Positions 8,909 to 16,686 of a stretch of 64,000 nucleotides of DNA are shown here, one piece after another; position 1 is the first letter of the stretch, and every line of letters starts with the position of its first letter. This stretch comes from Caballeronia sp. BR00000012568055 (lineage in GTDB: Bacteria; Pseudomonadota; Gammaproteobacteria; Burkholderiales; Burkholderiaceae): positions 1 to 64,000 of the forward strand of contig NZ_JAQFVG010000301.1 in assembly GCF_029439455.1 (NCBI RefSeq), in the 5' to 3' direction. Made by a program: the position numbers and the translations under genes. The notes beneath the pieces are model-generated. The model was not told the origin of the DNA, ran no database searches, and worked only from the letters and a program-made list of their open reading frames with translations.

Positions 8909-9805
8909 CTACTTGGCGTGACTGTGATGATGACCATGACCATGACCGTGCGCGTGCTCATGGCCGTGATCGTGTTCGTGCTCATGCTCGCCGCCTTCCT
9001 CGTGCGCATGATCGAGCTTGTCGATTTCGACATCGCCGGACATCACGAAGATGCGGCCGTTCACGCGCATCACGTCGATCGGCGAGCCGTACAGTTTCGA
9101 GAGCACGGGTTTGGAGATGACTTCATCGACGGTGCCGAGCGCGGCGCGCCCGTTGCCGAGATAAAGCACGCGATCGAGCGAATTCAACAGCGGATTGAGT
9201 TCGTGCGCAGAAAACAGCACGGTGATATTCAACTCACGCTGCACGCGCCGCACCAGTTCGACCACGCCGGTTTGATGACGCGGATCGAGACTGATGAGCG
9301 GCTCATCGAGCAATAAGAGATGCGGGTCGCCGAGCAAACATTGCGCGAGCAGCAAACGCTGACGCTCGCCGCCCGAGAGTTCCGACAGTGGCCGCTTCGC
9401 AAGCTGTTCAGCGCCGACCAGCGACAACACGCGATCCACCTCCGCCCGCACGCGCGCACTGCGATGCGGCACGCCCCAGCGATGCCCGTCCGCCGCCATC
9501 GCGACGAAATCGCGGCCGAGCACGCGGCGATTCGCCAGACCCGTGCGAATCTGCGGCATATAGCCGATAAACGGATTGCCGCGCATGACCGCTTCGCCGT
9601 GCACGCGGATCGCGCCGGACGCGACCGGCACGAGGCCGAGCAGGGCGCGCATCAGCGTGGTCTTGCCCGCGCCGTTCGGACCGAGCACGCCGATAAATTC
9701 GCCGTTCCCGACCGTAAAGCTCGCGTCGTTGAGAATCGCGCGGCCGCCCAGTTCGAGCGTGACGCGATCGACTTCGAGCGCGGGAGGCTGCGGCGTGTTC
9801 ATCAT
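8909..9805 (-). CDS. znuC: Zinc ABC transporter ATP-binding protein with a His-rich C-terminal tail
   Basis: The start is set at the ATG at 9805, which overlaps the znuA stop (ATGATGA arrangement); a longer frame upstream only shadows znuA. The 298-residue protein has Walker A GPNGAGKTT (about 40), the signature LSGGERQR (about 143) and Walker B LLLLDEPL (about 165). The last 33 residues contain 15 histidines alternating with Glu, Gly, Asp and Ala, a putative metal-binding tail. Such His-rich segments are normally in the ZnuA loop, which is absent from this operon's ZnuA. The tail may buffer zinc or act as a cytoplasmic sensor; that is inference. Confidence 0.92.
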   Translation of the reverse strand: MMNTPQPPALEVDRVTLELGGRAILNDASFTVGNGEFIGVLGPNGAGKTTLMRALLGLVPVASGAIRVHGEAVMRGNPFIGYMPQIRTGLANRRVLGRDFVAMAADGHRWGVPHRSARVRAEVDRVLSLVGAEQLAKRPLSELSGGERQRLLLAQCLLGDPHLLLLDEPLISLDPRHQTGVVELVRRVQRELNITVLFSAHELNPLLNSLDRVLYLGNGRAALGTVDEVISKPVLSKLYGSPIDVMRVNGRIFVMSGDVEIDKLDHAHEEGGEHEHEHDHGHEHAHGHGHGHHHSHAK

Positions 9806-10692
9806 TGCCATCCTTGCAGCGCGCCGGCGAGATTGTCCAACTGGCCGAGCATCCATTGCTGGAACGATTTGCCCGCAGGCAAGGTTTCCGTCACGCTGAT
9901 GGTCGGCACATGCGAGTCCTTGGCGACGCCGAGCATGCGTTTGGTCAGCGCGTCGGTCGCCTGGCTGTTGTAGATCAGCACGTGCACGCGGCGGTCGCGC
10001 AGGTCTTTCTCGAACGCGGCGATATCGGCGGGGCTGGGTTCGGTGTCGTCCATCGCGGCGAGCTGGAAGCGCTCGTTGCGCATCTCGAAGCCGATGGCAT
10101 CGGCCATATAGCCGAACACTGGTTCGGTCGCGGTCACCGGCACGCCCTTGTAGTGCGACCGGAGTGTGGCGACGCGCGTGTCGATGGCCTTCATCGAATC
10201 GAGGAACGTGGCGAGACGGGCGTCGTAATCGCTCTTGTTGGCGGGATCGGCTTTCACCAGATACGCGCTGATGGCTTTGGCGACCACGGGCATGGTCTTC
10301 GGGTCGTACCAGAGATGCGGATTGTCGCCGCCCTTCTTGCCGACCAGTTGCGCCGCGACGATCACCGTGCGCTTGTCATTACTCTTCGATGCACCGAGCA
10401 GCTTGTCCATCCACGGATCGTAGTCCGCGCCGTTATAGACGATCAGCGAGGCGTGTTGCAAGGCGCGCGCGGTCTTCGGGCTGGCTTCGAACAGATGCGG
10501 GTCTTGATCGGGATTGCTGAGGATGCTGGTGACCTGAACGTGATCTCCGCCGAGCTGATGAATCACCTCGCCATAGAAGTTTTCAGCGGCGACCACGGGC
10601 ACGCGCGCGGTTTGCGCAGAGGCCGCGTCGCAGAAGCCGAAGGTGATGGCGAAGGCGATGGCGAAACAAGTCAGGACATGCGCGAATTTCAT
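9802..10692 (-). CDS. znuA: Zinc ABC transporter periplasmic substrate-binding protein
   Basis: The ATG at 10692 gives a 296-residue precursor with a clear Sec signal peptide (MKFAHVLTCFAIAFAITFGF..., predicted cleavage after ASAQ at about residue 27). It is a cluster A-I (ZnuA/PsaA) metal-binding protein: candidate ligands are His in DQDPHLFEAS (about 75) and NPHLWYDP (about 136). Where most family members carry a third His before the FxY motif, this protein reads TEPVFGYMAD, so Glu replaces His. The flexible His-rich loop typical of zinc-specific ZnuA is missing. It lies 28 nt after zur and overlaps znuC, so the four genes are one operon. Confidence 0.9.
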   Translation of the reverse strand: MKFAHVLTCFAIAFAITFGFCDAASAQTARVPVVAAENFYGEVIHQLGGDHVQVTSILSNPDQDPHLFEASPKTARALQHASLIVYNGADYDPWMDKLLGASKSNDKRTVIVAAQLVGKKGGDNPHLWYDPKTMPVVAKAISAYLVKADPANKSDYDARLATFLDSMKAIDTRVATLRSHYKGVPVTATEPVFGYMADAIGFEMRNERFQLAAMDDTEPSPADIAAFEKDLRDRRVHVLIYNSQATDALTKRMLGVAKDSHVPTISVTETLPAGKSFQQWMLGQLDNLAGALQGWQ

Positions 10693-10720
10693 CGGATTCC
10701 TTTGGTTTTGTCTTGTGATG

Positions 10721-11188
10721 TCAGGCGTCGTGCTGCGCGCGATGTTTCTTCTGGCAATCGGCACACAATCCGCTCAATTCGACGACCTGGTGATGCACCT
10801 GAAACCCGTGCGCAGGCGGACTCGCCGACAACGACGACGCCAGATCGCGGCCCTGGATTTCGAGCGTGGCGCCGCATTCATCGCAGATCAGGAATTGGCT
10901 TTCGTGCGGTTTGCCGGCATCGCAACAGGCAATAAACGCATTTTTCGATTCGATGCGATGCACGAAGCCGTTGTCGACCAGAAAGTCGAGCGCGCGATAG
11001 ACGGTGGTCGGCGGCACGCGCGCGCCGCGCTGCGGCTCCATCGCATCGATGAGGTCGTACGCACCGATGGGCTTGTGCGCCTTCAGCACGAGTTCGTAGA
11101 CCTGGCGGCGCAACGGCGTAAGCGCCAGGCCGCGTTCGCCCGCCAACGCTTCGGCGCGGGCGAGCATGGATTCGACGGATGCGGTCAT
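10721..11188 (-). CDS. zur: Zinc uptake regulator, Fur family
   Basis: I take the ATG at 11188 (155 residues); a start six codons upstream is possible. The protein has the Fur-family winged helix in the first 80 residues and the metal-binding/dimerisation half after it. CDEC (about 110) and CADC (about 148) form the structural Cys4 zinc site. The downstream znuACB genes on the same strand mark it as the Zur type rather than Fur or Mur. When zinc is ample, Zur represses by binding an AT-rich palindrome; one is present 77 bp upstream of this start, so the operon is probably autoregulated. Confidence 0.9.
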   Translation of the reverse strand: MTASVESMLARAEALAGERGLALTPLRRQVYELVLKAHKPIGAYDLIDAMEPQRGARVPPTTVYRALDFLVDNGFVHRIESKNAFIACCDAGKPHESQFLICDECGATLEIQGRDLASSLSASPPAHGFQVHHQVVELSGLCADCQKKHRAQHDA

Positions 11189-11264
11189 GTCGGTGACTCT
11201 CTGCAAGGGTGAGGCGTTCGCCGCGCGGTACGCCGGTCAGGACGTGCGTCGGAGAAATCCGAGA

Positions 11265-11279
11265 TGATATAACGTATCA
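11265..11279 (-). promoter_or_regulatory. Putative Zur box of the zur-znuACB operon
   Basis: The sequence TGATATAACGTATCA has 5-bp inverted arms (TGATA/TATCA) around an AT-rich centre. It resembles proteobacterial Zur sites (palindromic TGTTATA-like core). It is 77 bp upstream of the zur start, where repressor binding would block transcription of the zinc operon. Confidence 0.65.
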
Positions 11280-11283
11280 GATC

Positions 11284-11556
11284 TTACCGCATCGGCGGGG
11301 CCGGGGACATTTTGCGACCCGTGAGGGCGCGCGCGTCGAGATCGATGCCGTTCGCCGCGAGGAACGCCGTCTTGCTATGCCATTTCACGATGCCACCGGA
11401 TATGCCGAAGGCGAGGTCGCTGTCGGCGGGAACGTCGTTTTCGTCGGGCGCTTGAGTGAAGGTGCGGGTACGCCATGCAACCGCGATCAGCATTTTGATG
11501 CGCATCGAAGACGCGAATCCAGGTTCAATGCGCACCGGACGAATCTTCCCAGCCAA
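11284..11556 (-). CDS. Hypothetical small protein, doubtful
   Basis: This 90-residue frame has no recognisable domain. A second possible start is the Met 18 codons in (MRIKMLIAVAWRTRTF). It overlaps the end of the next upstream frame by 32 bp in a different phase and stops just before the Zur-box-like palindrome. It may be a real short gene, the frameshifted 3' part of the 11525-11998 gene, or non-coding. I do not assign a function. Confidence 0.25.
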   Translation of the reverse strand: MAGKIRPVRIEPGFASSMRIKMLIAVAWRTRTFTQAPDENDVPADSDLAFGISGGIVKWHSKTAFLAANGIDLDARALTGRKMSPAPPMR

Positions 11557-11998
11557 TCGCGATGGTTCTCACCGTGCGCCCGGCGCGATCGAGTTGTTCC
11601 TGACGCTGAACGTGCTTGCCGAGCATCTGGAATCGCGCGACGGGAACGTGCGACCCGGCCAGAAAGTATTCCGCCATCACCCAGTCGCCGCCCGATGACA
11701 CAATCGGCACGTCACGCCGCCGGTCATATCCATAAAGATCAGTCAGGCGATGCAGCGTGCGCTCCGGCACATGCGCGGCGGGAAACGAATAGCGCGCGGG
11801 CTTGTAGTCGCCGGTTTCGGAGCGGACCGCGTTGTGGTCGTTCATGTCGAGCTTCAGCAACCTGGGCGGCATGGCCACGGAGATCAATTCGCCGTGAGCG
11901 ACGTTAGCCACGTAAGGCGGGTTGGCAATGAGCGACACGGCGAGCGTCAAAGCCGAAGCGATTGGGTTCATCGAGTGATCTGAGAAATGGAAGATCAC
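11525..11998 (-). CDS. Hypothetical exported protein
   Basis: Starts are ambiguous. A GTG at 11998 follows a GGAG Shine-Dalgarno and gives 157 residues; the ATG at 11971 would place a hydrophobic signal-like stretch (MNPIASALTLAVSLIANPPYVANVAHG) right at the N-terminus. The remainder is soluble, with segments such as KLDMNDHNAVRSETGDYKP and DLYGYDRRRDVPIV, and I recognise no family. The gene is transcribed towards the zinc operon, from which it is separated by the doubtful 90-residue frame. Its codon use is in keeping with its neighbours, which supports real coding. Confidence 0.5.
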   Translation of the reverse strand: MIFHFSDHSMNPIASALTLAVSLIANPPYVANVAHGELISVAMPPRLLKLDMNDHNAVRSETGDYKPARYSFPAAHVPERTLHRLTDLYGYDRRRDVPIVSSGGDWVMAEYFLAGSHVPVARFQMLGKHVQRQEQLDRAGRTVRTIAIGWEDSSGAH

Positions 11999-12434
11999 GG
12001 ATTACTCCATACCCGCGTCCAAATGCCTCGCAAAATTTTGTCGATGCTTAAAACGCGGAATGAGGCTTGCTACTGCCGTCACCAGTCAGGTTTTTCGCGC
12101 CGGCCCTTGCGCGCCGCAGCATCAAAACCTCGTTTCCTCTCCTTGACACGAGCACGCGCAACGCCGATGATTCGATCAAACTACGAGCAATTGCTCAGGC
12201 GTCGAGCGTTCGCTCACCTTGCGAGCCGCGTTTGCGAACTGCGAAGACAGCGCCGGACGATGAAAAGAATCGGAGACATCGGTGTGAGACTGAGAGACAG
12301 GGTGACCATCATCACGAGCACCGCGAGCGCGCGCCTTCCCGCGACCTCATACAAGCTATGCACCTATGCAACCGCGTCTTCACGATCATCGTGCAAGACG
12401 GGGAATCGCATTAGCTGTCGATAAGCATCAAGCG

Positions 12435-12460
12435 AACAAATTGAGCACGGCGTGAGCACG
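12435..12460 (+). promoter_or_regulatory. Candidate SorC-type regulator site upstream of the transporter operon
   Basis: AACAAATTGAGCA (12435-12447) is followed by a second GTGAGCACG copy (12452-12460), repeating GAGCACG at about one helical turn. Closely related sequences occur upstream of the arabinitol dehydrogenase gene (22525-22536, reverse complement) and of the regulator gene itself (18879-18913). It lies just upstream of the candidate -35 box, the place expected for an activator. Confidence 0.45.
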
Positions 12461-12477
12461 GCGGACAGCGTTGCAGC

Positions 12478-12505
12478 TTGAAGCATGAAGCGCACCGTCT
12501 ATAGT
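12478..12505 (+). promoter_or_regulatory. Candidate sigma-70 promoter of the polyol transporter operon
   Basis: A TTGAAG -35 box (12478-12483) and a TATAGT -10 box (12500-12505) are spaced by 16 bp. This is the best promoter-like match between the upstream genes and the substrate-binding protein start, which follows about 165 nt after the expected transcription start. Confidence 0.5.
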
Positions 12506-12675
12506 GAAACGGCATCACGCGACGCAAAGAGCACAGAGTACAGAACGCAGAACGAAGCAAAACCACGCGAGCCACATCGCATCCCTGAAGGTAAGCGGCA
12601 CATGAGGCAGTCTCGGTCAGGCGCATGGTTCAGGGCCGCGACATCAGTGCCAACGAAAAAAGGAGACGCACCACT

Positions 12676-14037
12676 ATGAAACGCATTCACTCTGTCGTCC
12701 GCAGCGAGCCGGGAAAGAAGCTCGTGCTGAACGGGCTTGCCGGATCCTTATTGGCCGCGACTGCCGCGCTCGTCCCCGCCACGGGGAATGCCGCGACCAT
12801 CACCATCGCTACGCTCAACAACCCGGACATCATCGAGCTGAAGAAGCTCTCGCCGGCGTTCGAGAAGGCCAATCCGGACATCAAGCTGAACTGGGTGATT
12901 CTGGAAGAGAACGTGCTGCGCCAGCGTGCCACGACCGATATCACCACCAACAGCGGTCAGTTCGATGTGGTCACCATCGGTACGTACGAAGCGCCGCAAT
13001 GGGGCAAGCGCGGCTGGCTCTCGCCGATGACCGGCCTGCCATCCACCTACGATCTCGACGATGTCGTGAAGACCGCGCGTGACGGTCTTTCCTACAACGG
13101 CACGCTGTACGCGCTGCCGTTCTACGTCGAAAGTTCGATGACGTATTACCGCAAGGATCTGTTCCAGGCCGCCGGTCTCAAGATGCCCGATCAGCCGACC
13201 TACGATCAGATCAAGCAGTTTGCCGACAAGCTCACCGACAAGTCCAAAGGCCAGTACGGCATCTGTCTGCGTGGTAAGGCGGGCTGGGGCGAGAACATGG
13301 CTTTCGTATCGACAGTCGTGAATACGTACGGCGGCGAGTGGTTCAACGAGAAGTGGCAGGCGCAGCTCGATACGCCCGAATGGAAGAAGGCGGTCGGCTT
13401 CTACGCCGATCTGCTGAAGGCAGACGGCCCTCCGGGAGCCAGCTCCAACGGCTTCAACGAAAACCTCACGCTGATGTCGTCCGGCAAGTGCGCAATGTGG
13501 ATCGATGCAACCGTCGCCGCGGGCATGCTCTACAACAAGGCGCAATCGCAGGTGGCCGACAAGATCGGCTTTGCGGCCGCGCCGATCGCCGTGACGCCGA
13601 AGGGCTCGCACTGGTTGTGGTCGTGGTCGCTGGCGATTCCGAAGACGTCCAAGCAACAAGACGCCGCGAAGAAGTTCGCTGCGTGGGCCACGTCGAAGGA
13701 ATACATCGAGATGGTCGGCAAGGACGAAGGCTGGGCATCGGTGCCGCCGGGAACGCGTAAATCCACCTACGCCCGTCCCGAATATAAGCAAGCTGCACCT
13801 TTCGGTGACTTCGTGCTGCAGGCGATCGAAACCGCGAATCCGAACGATGCCACGCTGCACAAGGTGCCGTACACCGGCATTCAGTTCGTCGGCATTCCGG
13901 AGTTCCAGTCGTTCGGCACGGTGGTCGGTCAGTCGATCGCGGGTGTGGTCGCGGGTCAGTCGAGTGTCGATCAGGCGCTCAAGGCTGCAAACGCAGCGGC
14001 TGATCGTGCTGTGAAACAAGCCGGCTATCAGAAGTAA
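12676..14037 (+). CDS. Polyol (arabinitol/sorbitol/mannitol) ABC transporter substrate-binding protein
   Basis: The ATG at 12676 follows an AGGAG Shine-Dalgarno and gives 453 residues. The N-terminus is a Sec signal peptide ending near ATGNAA (about residue 39). The mature part is a group-1 extracellular solute-binding protein similar in layout to SmoE/MtlE, which bind sorbitol, mannitol and other polyols in the periplasm. Features include the start ITIATLNNPDIIELKKL and a C-terminal half with GTRKSTYARPEYKQA. It heads an operon with two permeases, a HAD phosphatase and an ATPase. The neighbouring arabinitol dehydrogenase and xylulokinase make D-arabinitol the most likely main substrate. Confidence 0.88.
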   Translation: MKRIHSVVRSEPGKKLVLNGLAGSLLAATAALVPATGNAATITIATLNNPDIIELKKLSPAFEKANPDIKLNWVILEENVLRQRATTDITTNSGQFDVVTIGTYEAPQWGKRGWLSPMTGLPSTYDLDDVVKTARDGLSYNGTLYALPFYVESSMTYYRKDLFQAAGLKMPDQPTYDQIKQFADKLTDKSKGQYGICLRGKAGWGENMAFVSTVVNTYGGEWFNEKWQAQLDTPEWKKAVGFYADLLKADGPPGASSNGFNENLTLMSSGKCAMWIDATVAAGMLYNKAQSQVADKIGFAAAPIAVTPKGSHWLWSWSLAIPKTSKQQDAAKKFAAWATSKEYIEMVGKDEGWASVPPGTRKSTYARPEYKQAAPFGDFVLQAIETANPNDATLHKVPYTGIQFVGIPEFQSFGTVVGQSIAGVVAGQSSVDQALKAANAAADRAVKQAGYQK

Positions 14038-14117
14038 CGCAGACGTCACTCCACGCAGCATCACGGGCCGGTTTGCAATGAACCGGCCCGCAAGCATCAT
14101 CATCGAGAGGTGAAACG

Positions 14118-15056
14118 ATGAGTCAACTGAATCCCCCCATCACCGATCACCACATGCAGGAGTCTGCCGCCGAACGCGACAAGCGTCGCGCGAAGTCGGT
14201 GCGCTGGCTGATCACGCCATCGACCGGATTGCTGTTCTTGTGGATGGCCATTCCGCTGGCGATGACGATCTGGTTTTCGTTCTCGCGCTACAACCTGCTG
14301 AATCCCGATGTCAAAGGTTTCGCGGGGCTCGACAACTTCGAGTTCCTCGTCACCGATCCGGCGTTCGGCCCGTCGATCGGCCATACGCTGACGCTGATCA
14401 TTTCGGTGCTGGCGATTACGGTGATCGGCGGCGTGCTGCTGGCCGTATTGTTCGATCGCAAGTTCCTCGGGCAGGGCATTGCGCGCCTGCTGGTGATCGC
14501 GCCGTTCTTCGTGATGCCGACAGTGTCCGCGCTGATCTGGAAGAACATGATCCTGCATCCGGTGTACGGCCTGATCGCGCAACTGATGCGCTCGATGGGC
14601 ATGCAGCCGATCGACTGGTTCGCGGATTACCCGTTGTTCGCGGTGATCGTGATCGTGGCGTGGCAATGGCTGCCGTTCGCATTCCTGATCTTGTTCACCG
14701 CGATCCAATCGCTCGATCAGGAGCAAAAGGAAGCGGCCAAGATCGACGGCGCGGGCGCGTTCACCATGTTCTTCTACATCACGCTGCCGCACTTGAAGCG
14801 CGCAATCGCCGTGGTCGTGATGATGGAAACCATCTTCTTGCTGTCGATCTTCGCGGAAATCTATACGACCACCGGCGGCGGTCCCGGCACCGCGACCACC
14901 AACCTGTCGTATTTGATCTACGCGCTGGGCTTGCAGCAATTCGACGTGGGTCTCGCGTCCGCAGGCGGCATTCTCGCGGTCATTCTGGCGAATATCGTGG
15001 CGTTCTTCCTCGTGCGGATGCTCGCGAAGAACCTCAAGGGAGAGTTGGAATCATGA
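14118..15056 (+). CDS. Polyol ABC transporter permease (MalF/SmoF type)
   Basis: This 312-residue inner-membrane protein has six to seven hydrophobic segments. The EAA loop that contacts the ATPase is EQKEAAKIDGAGAFTMFFYI (about residues 201-220). Its length and loop fit the first permease of group-1 carbohydrate ABC importers. The gene follows the binding-protein gene after 80 nt and overlaps the next permease gene by 4 nt (ATGA), so the two permeases are translationally coupled and form the heterodimeric channel. Confidence 0.9.
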   Translation: MSQLNPPITDHHMQESAAERDKRRAKSVRWLITPSTGLLFLWMAIPLAMTIWFSFSRYNLLNPDVKGFAGLDNFEFLVTDPAFGPSIGHTLTLIISVLAITVIGGVLLAVLFDRKFLGQGIARLLVIAPFFVMPTVSALIWKNMILHPVYGLIAQLMRSMGMQPIDWFADYPLFAVIVIVAWQWLPFAFLILFTAIQSLDQEQKEAAKIDGAGAFTMFFYITLPHLKRAIAVVVMMETIFLLSIFAEIYTTTGGGPGTATTNLSYLIYALGLQQFDVGLASAGGILAVILANIVAFFLVRMLAKNLKGELES

Positions 15057-15913
15057 GCACATCTGTCAATACGCGCGTCAATGCGCCGCCGGGGAAGTCG
15101 GCGCTCGATCATGTGAAGAACATCGTGCCGGGCGTTGTCGCGTGGCTCGTATCGATTCTGCTGTTCTTCCCGATCTTCTGGATGACCATCACCGCGTTCA
15201 AGACCGAGCAGCAGGCGTATTCGTCCTCGCTGTTCTTCTCGCCGACGCTGGAGAGCTTCCGCGAAGTGTTCGCGCGCAGCAATTACTTTGGCTTCGCGCT
15301 GAACTCGGTGCTGATCTCGGTCGGCGTCACGGTGATCTGCCTGCTGCTCGCCGTGCCCTGCGCGTACGCAATGGCCTTTTTCCCGACCAAGAAAACGCAG
15401 TCCGTTTTGCTGTGGATGCTGTCTACGAAGATGATGCCGTCGGTCGGCGTGCTGGTGCCGATCTATCTGCTGTGGAAGAACACCGGTTTGCTCGATACGG
15501 TGAGCGGTCTGATCATCGTATACACGCTGATCAATCTGCCGATTGCGGTGTGGATGGCCTTTACGTACTTCAACGAAGTGCCGAAGGACATTCTCGAAGC
15601 CGGCCGCATCGATGGCGCGACGACGTGGCAGGAAATCGTCTATTTGCTGATGCCGATGGCGCTGCCGGGACTCGCATCGACGGGATTGCTGTTGATCATT
15701 CTTTCGTGGAACGAAGCATTCTGGTCGATCAATCTGTCGAGTTCGAATGCCGCGCCGCTGACGGTGTTCATCGCGTCGTATTCGAGTCCGGAAGGGCTGT
15801 TCTGGGCCAAACTCTCGGCGGCTTCGCTGCTCGCGGTCGCGCCGATTCTGATCGTCGGCTGGCTGTCGCAGAAGCAACTGGTGCGCGGTCTTACGTTTGG
15901 CGCGGTGAAGTGA
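15053..15913 (+). CDS. Polyol ABC transporter permease (MalG/SmoG type)
   Basis: The start at 15053 overlaps the preceding stop by ATGA; a longer frame read through the upstream gene is a shadow. The 286-residue protein has six membrane segments and the EAA loop DILEAGRIDGATTWQEIVYL (about residues 181-200), typical of MalG-type permeases. It pairs with the preceding permease. The gene ends 10 nt before the HAD phosphatase start. Confidence 0.9.
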   Translation: MSTSVNTRVNAPPGKSALDHVKNIVPGVVAWLVSILLFFPIFWMTITAFKTEQQAYSSSLFFSPTLESFREVFARSNYFGFALNSVLISVGVTVICLLLAVPCAYAMAFFPTKKTQSVLLWMLSTKMMPSVGVLVPIYLLWKNTGLLDTVSGLIIVYTLINLPIAVWMAFTYFNEVPKDILEAGRIDGATTWQEIVYLLMPMALPGLASTGLLLIILSWNEAFWSINLSSSNAAPLTVFIASYSSPEGLFWAKLSAASLLAVAPILIVGWLSQKQLVRGLTFGAVK

Positions 15914-15923
15914 GGACGATTAC

Positions 15924-16637
15924 GTGAACCTCACTCCATCGAGAGAAGCGAGCCTCGAAGACCGACTGCTGATCTGCGATTGCGACGGTGTCCTGATCGA
16001 TAGCGAAGCGGTGGCGGCGCATATGCTCGTCACCGAACTGGAAGCGCTGTGGCCCGGCGTCGATGTCGAACCGGTGCTGCTGCCGCTGCTGGGACTGCGC
16101 ATCGAAGCCGTGCTGGCGAGTGCGGCGGACGCGGTCGGCAGAACGCTGACGCACGAGCAGGTGATATCGATCCGCCGCGCGGTCGAAGTAGCGGCGATGC
16201 AAGCGCCGACGGTTCCGGGTATCGCGGAAGCGTTGGCGGCCGTGCCGTTCGAGAAGGCATGTGCGAGCAACAGCTTTTCGAACTACGTGGAAAGCGTGCT
16301 GAATCGCACCGGCCTCGTGCGTTATTTCGGCGATCGACGTTTCTGCGCCGACATGGTCGAGAACCCGAAGCCTGCGCCCGACGTGTACCTCGCCGCAGCG
16401 CGCGCAATGCGTGTCGATCCGCTGCGTTGTCTCGTGGTGGAGGACAGCGTGACCGGCGTGACGGCGGCGAAGGCGGCGGGCATGACGGTGCTGGGTTTCA
16501 TCGGCGGCGGACATGCGACTGAATCGCAGATGGGCGCGTTGCAGCGCGTGGGCGCGGAAGTGGTATTCGACGATATGAAGCGGCTGCCCGTGCTCGTCGA
16601 GCAATGGCTCGCGAACACGACGTTCGAAATTCGATAG
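15924..16637 (+). CDS. HAD-superfamily sugar phosphatase/phosphoglucomutase-like hydrolase
   Basis: The best start is the GTG at 15924, 10 nt after the permease stop, giving 237 residues. Motif I CDCDGVLIDSE (about residues 13-23) holds the nucleophile and acid Asp pair. Motif III is the Lys in ENPKPAPDVY (about 150) and motif IV is EDSVTGVTAAKAAG (about 172-185). The cap lies between motifs I and II, as in subfamily I enzymes such as beta-phosphoglucomutase and sugar phosphatases. In this operon it may dephosphorylate polyol or pentulose phosphates that build up; the substrate is inferred only from context. Confidence 0.82.
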   Translation: MNLTPSREASLEDRLLICDCDGVLIDSEAVAAHMLVTELEALWPGVDVEPVLLPLLGLRIEAVLASAADAVGRTLTHEQVISIRRAVEVAAMQAPTVPGIAEALAAVPFEKACASNSFSNYVESVLNRTGLVRYFGDRRFCADMVENPKPAPDVYLAAARAMRVDPLRCLVVEDSVTGVTAAKAAGMTVLGFIGGGHATESQMGALQRVGAEVVFDDMKRLPVLVEQWLANTTFEIR

Positions 16638-16686
16638 CGTGGACACGCGGCAGCAAGCCGCGAGATAAGCATCAAGGAGACACATC

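Larger units (their letters stand above)
11999..12675. promoter_or_regulatory. Non-coding region upstream of the polyol ABC transporter operon
   Basis: These 677 bp contain several overlapping frames in different phases but no protein I recognise and no consistent codon bias. I treat them as non-coding. The identifiable content is at the right end: an operator-like site (12435-12460) and a sigma-70-like promoter (12478-12505), listed separately, then a leader of about 165 nt before the substrate-binding protein start at 12676. Confidence 0.5.

Noticed and set aside
11999-12480. Small frames between the zinc locus and the polyol operon
   Set aside because: They overlap in several phases, have no consistent coding bias and no recognisable motif.
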